From Alphaproteobacteria bacterium (GTDB lineage Bacteria > Pseudomonadota > Alphaproteobacteria > JAEULC01): a stretch of 34,220 nt of DNA. The position numbers were made by a program, and so were the translations under genes. The DNA lies in NCBI GenBank assembly GCA_020846275.1, contig JADLEG010000303.1:1-34220 (forward strand), in the 5' to 3' direction. Below, piece after piece: positions 32,155 to 34,220 of this stretch. The notes beneath the pieces are model-generated. The model had not been told where the DNA came from. It saw only the letters and a list, made by a program, of their open reading frames with translations, and made no database searches. Each line of letters starts with the position of its first letter. Position 1 is the stretch's first letter.

Positions 32155-33249
32155 ATGCCCCCCGCCTCGCTGACGATCCGCGCGCTGCGCGCGCGCGCCG
32201 TGACCGTGCCGATGCGCCGGCTGCTGACCACGGCCAGCGGCGGCGTAACCAAGGCGCCGCTGGTGCTGATCGACCTCGAGACCGACCAGGGCGTGACCGG
32301 CATCAGCTACGTGTTCCTGCCCAGCCTCGCGGCGCTGAAGCCGCTGGCGTTGCTGATCGAGAACACAATCGACCTGATCAAGGGCATGGGGGTCGCGCCG
32401 TCGGCGATCGAGCAGCATCTGCGCAAGCGCTTCATGCTGCTGAACGGCACCGGGCTGGTGACGCTGGCCATCGCGGGGATCGACATGGCCTGCTGGGACG
32501 CGCTGGGCAAGGCGGCGGACCTGCCGCTGGCGCGGCTCCTGGGCGGCACGCCCAAGCCGGTCCCGGCCTACAACAGCACCGGCCTCGGCCTTGCCGGGGC
32601 GGATCGCACGGCCGCCGAGGCGGTCGAGCTGCTGGAATTCGGCTTCACCGCCATCAAGCTCCGGCTCGGCTATCCGACCCTGGAGGAGGACGTGGCGGTC
32701 GCGCGCGCGGTCAGGCGCGCGGTGCCGGCCGGCACCACCGTCATGAGCGACTACAACCAGGCGCTCTCCGTTCCCGAGGCGATCCGCCGCGGCCACGCGC
32801 TGGACGGCGAGGGCCTCTACTGGATCGAGGAGCCGACGCGCGCCGACGACTACGACGGCAACGCCAGGATCGCCCGCGACCTGAAGACCGCCGTGCAGAT
32901 CGGCGAGAATTTCTGGGCCGCGTCGGACATGGCCAAGGCGATCGCGGCCGGCGCCTGCGACTACGTGATGCCGGATGCCACCAAGATCGGCGGCATCACC
33001 GCCTGGATGCGCTGCGCCGCCCTGGCCGAGGCGCATGGCGTGCCGATGTCGACGCATCTCTTCCCCGAGATCAGCGCCCACATGATGACCGCCACGCCGA
33101 CCGCGCACTACCTGGAGTGGGTCGACTGGGCCGATCCGGTGCTCGAGGAGCCCTACAAGGTCGAGAAGGGCCATATCCTCGTGCCGGACCGGCCCGGCCA
33201 CGGCATGCGCTGGAACGAGGCCGCGATCGCCAGGCTGGCCGTTGCCTGA
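32155..33249 (+). CDS. Mandelate racemase / enolase superfamily protein (MR subgroup)
   Basis: This 364-residue protein aligns nearly end to end with P. putida mandelate racemase by eye, at a constant offset of +4. Metal ligands Asp199, Glu225 and Glu251 match Asp195, Glu221 and Glu247; His301 with Asp274 matches the His297-Asp270 dyad; Glu321 matches Glu317. Lys168 matches Lys164, but Arg170 sits where the second base, Lys166, is in the model (KLR instead of KTK). TAPLVLIDLET-like and STHLFPEISAHMMTATPTAHYLEW blocks are clear family marks. It is therefore either a related acid-sugar dehydratase or racemase with altered chemistry. Start ATG 32155 follows GAGGGA. One base separates it from the next gene, an operon. 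Confidence 0.85.
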   Translation: MPPASLTIRALRARAVTVPMRRLLTTASGGVTKAPLVLIDLETDQGVTGISYVFLPSLAALKPLALLIENTIDLIKGMGVAPSAIEQHLRKRFMLLNGTGLVTLAIAGIDMACWDALGKAADLPLARLLGGTPKPVPAYNSTGLGLAGADRTAAEAVELLEFGFTAIKLRLGYPTLEEDVAVARAVRRAVPAGTTVMSDYNQALSVPEAIRRGHALDGEGLYWIEEPTRADDYDGNARIARDLKTAVQIGENFWAASDMAKAIAAGACDYVMPDATKIGGITAWMRCAALAEAHGVPMSTHLFPEISAHMMTATPTAHYLEWVDWADPVLEEPYKVEKGHILVPDRPGHGMRWNEAAIARLAVA

Positions 33250-33250
33250 G

Positions 33251-34069
33251 ATGGGTGCCGTGAAGCGGGTCGGCTTGATCGGCTGCGGCGGCATCGGCCG
33301 GGCGGTGATCGAGGTCCTCGGGCGCGAGGGCGCGGCCAACGGCATCAGCCTGGGCGCCGTGCTGGTGCGGCCGCAACGAGTGGACGAGACGCGCGCGATC
33401 GTGCCGAAAGGGGTCGCGGTCGTGAGCGATGCCGAGGCGCTGGTCGCGGCGGCGCCCGACGTGATCGGCGAATGCGCGGGACACGGTGGCGTGCGCGAAC
33501 ACGGCGCCCAGGTGCTGGAACGCGGCGCCGACCTGGTGGTGATCGCGATCGGCGCGCTGGCCGACGCTGCGCTGGAGCAGCGCCTGCGCAAGGCCGCCGA
33601 GAGATCGGACGCGCGCATCACCCTGCCGGCCGGGGCGGTGGGCGGGCTCGACGTGCTGGCCGCCGCGCGGCTGGCCGGGCTCGACCGCGTCACCTACACC
33701 GCGCGCAAGAAACCCGCCGCCTGGAAAGGCACGCCGGCGGAGAAGGCCATCGACCTCGACAGCGTCAGGGAAGCGACGGTGTTCTATCGCGGCAAGGCGC
33801 GCCAGGCCGCGCGCGACTAGCCGCAAAACGCCACCGTCGCCGCCGCGATCGGCCTTGCCGGGATCGGGCTCGACGCGACCGACGTGGTGCTGTCCGCCGA
33901 CCCTTCCGTGGGCGGCAACGAGCACCGCATCGTGTCCGAGGGCGCGTTCGGCCGCTCGGAGATGACGATCCTGGGCAAGCCGATGGCCGGCAACGCCAGG
34001 ACCTCGATGCTGGCGGCGCTCAGCCTCGCCCGCGCCCTGCTGAACGCCGGCGCGCGGGTGGTGATCTGA
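33251..34069 (+). pseudogene. nadX: Aspartate dehydrogenase (NadX-like), interrupted by an in-frame TAG
   Basis: The reading frame from ATG 33251 gives an L-aspartate dehydrogenase homologue. It starts with a Rossmann GCGGIG at about residues 10-15 and runs to ARQAARD, then stops at TAG (33818-33820). The same frame continues at once with PQNATVAAAIGLAGIGLDAT, SADPSVGGNEHRIVSEGAFGR and a normal C-terminus to TGA at 34069. Relatives have Tyr or Phe before PxNxNVAA, so TAC or TAT to TAG is a single change. The catalytic His region (NEHRI) lies after the stop, so the 189-residue product would be inactive. It may be a real pseudogene, a sequencing error, or readthrough. It follows the MR-like gene by one base. 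Confidence 0.8.
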
Positions 34070-34220
34070 TTGCGCCGTTCGGCCTCGCACTCCGCACCCA
34101 CAGGCCCCTGGCATCGTCATGCCCGGGCTTGTCCCACGGCTGTCCGGCTGAGCACTTGACGAATTGCACGAGAGCCGGCGCCGATCGGGCGTTTGACGAG
34201 TTTCGCGCAGGCCGGGACAC
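34070..34220. other. Intergenic end of the window with a possible short repeat
   Basis: No gene is visible. GTCATGCCCGGGCTTGTCC (34116-34134) resembles the common intergenic repeat of alphaproteobacteria that begins CGTCATGCCCGGGC, though only part is present. Two 24-base segments at 34155-34178 and 34192-34215 are imperfect direct copies (17 of 24 by eye). Either may belong to a repeat element cut off by the window edge. Confidence 0.35.

Noticed and set aside
33242..33250. Upstream TTG start for nadX at 33242
   Set aside because: It lies inside the end of the MR-like gene; ATG 33251 sits one base after that gene's stop and begins the Rossmann fold normally.
34020..34220. A minus-strand open frame of 66 codons running off the right end
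   Set aside because: It overlaps the end of the interrupted nadX and a repeat-like sequence, and has no recognisable content.

Overview
The window is a gene-dense, GC-rich stretch of a bacterial chromosome, most likely from an alphaproteobacterium. The taxonomic call rests on protein character: an alphaproteobacterial-type HNH nuclease, a PhbB-type reductase, IspG, Coq7, DsbB, a TAXI-type TRAP transporter and a DprE1/DprE2-like pair. No rRNA, tRNA, CRISPR array or insertion-sequence transposase was seen. I cannot name the genus; a Rhodospirillales or Hyphomicrobiales relative is a guess.

Layout, left to right. (1) 14-2959, plus strand: acetoacetyl-CoA reductase (PHB synthesis), Nudix hydrolase, HNH nuclease with its own promoter, and a GNAT acyltransferase. 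(2) 2953-7368: a probable envelope-glycan locus. A GINT1_N-type glycan protein on the minus strand is divergent from a DprE1-like FAD oxidase, a DprE2-like SDR (4-bp overlap) and a hexapeptide-repeat protein that has lost the carbonic-anhydrase histidines. (3) 7381-13244: a GFA-family protein, a TAXI TRAP transporter (binding protein plus fused permease), then an MFS exporter co-oriented with ispG. (4) 13372-15191: a head-to-head pair of palindromic repeats and a tight dsbB-coq7-gamma-carbonic-anhydrase operon. (5) 15255-18437: three exported alpha/beta hydrolases, two of them tandem paralogues. (6) 18487-22985: an exported protein with three SHOCT-like C-terminal helices, convergent with an exported Sel1-SH3-caspase-like protein that probably shares an operon with an exported glycine-rich protein. 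(7) 23134-25020: an alpha-methylacyl-CoA racemase-type enzyme and a GDT1-family cation transporter. (8) 25069-30919: a beta-propeller protein, two ABC permeases, a Tat-exported binding protein and a gamma-glutamyltransferase-family hydrolase, with no ATPase gene. (9) 30958-31838: an AT-richer patch with an AbiV-like HEPN gene, the only obviously foreign DNA here. (10) 31839-34069: a small membrane protein, a mandelate-racemase homologue with one catalytic lysine replaced, and an aspartate dehydrogenase gene interrupted in frame by a single TAG.

The items I would look at first are the AbiV-like island, the exported caspase / glycine-rich / SHOCT locus, the amber-interrupted nadX, the K-to-R change in the mandelate racemase homologue, and the DprE1 homologue carrying Ala at the residue that benzothiazinones attack in Mycobacterium. 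All family calls were made by eye from the sequence; no database search was run.
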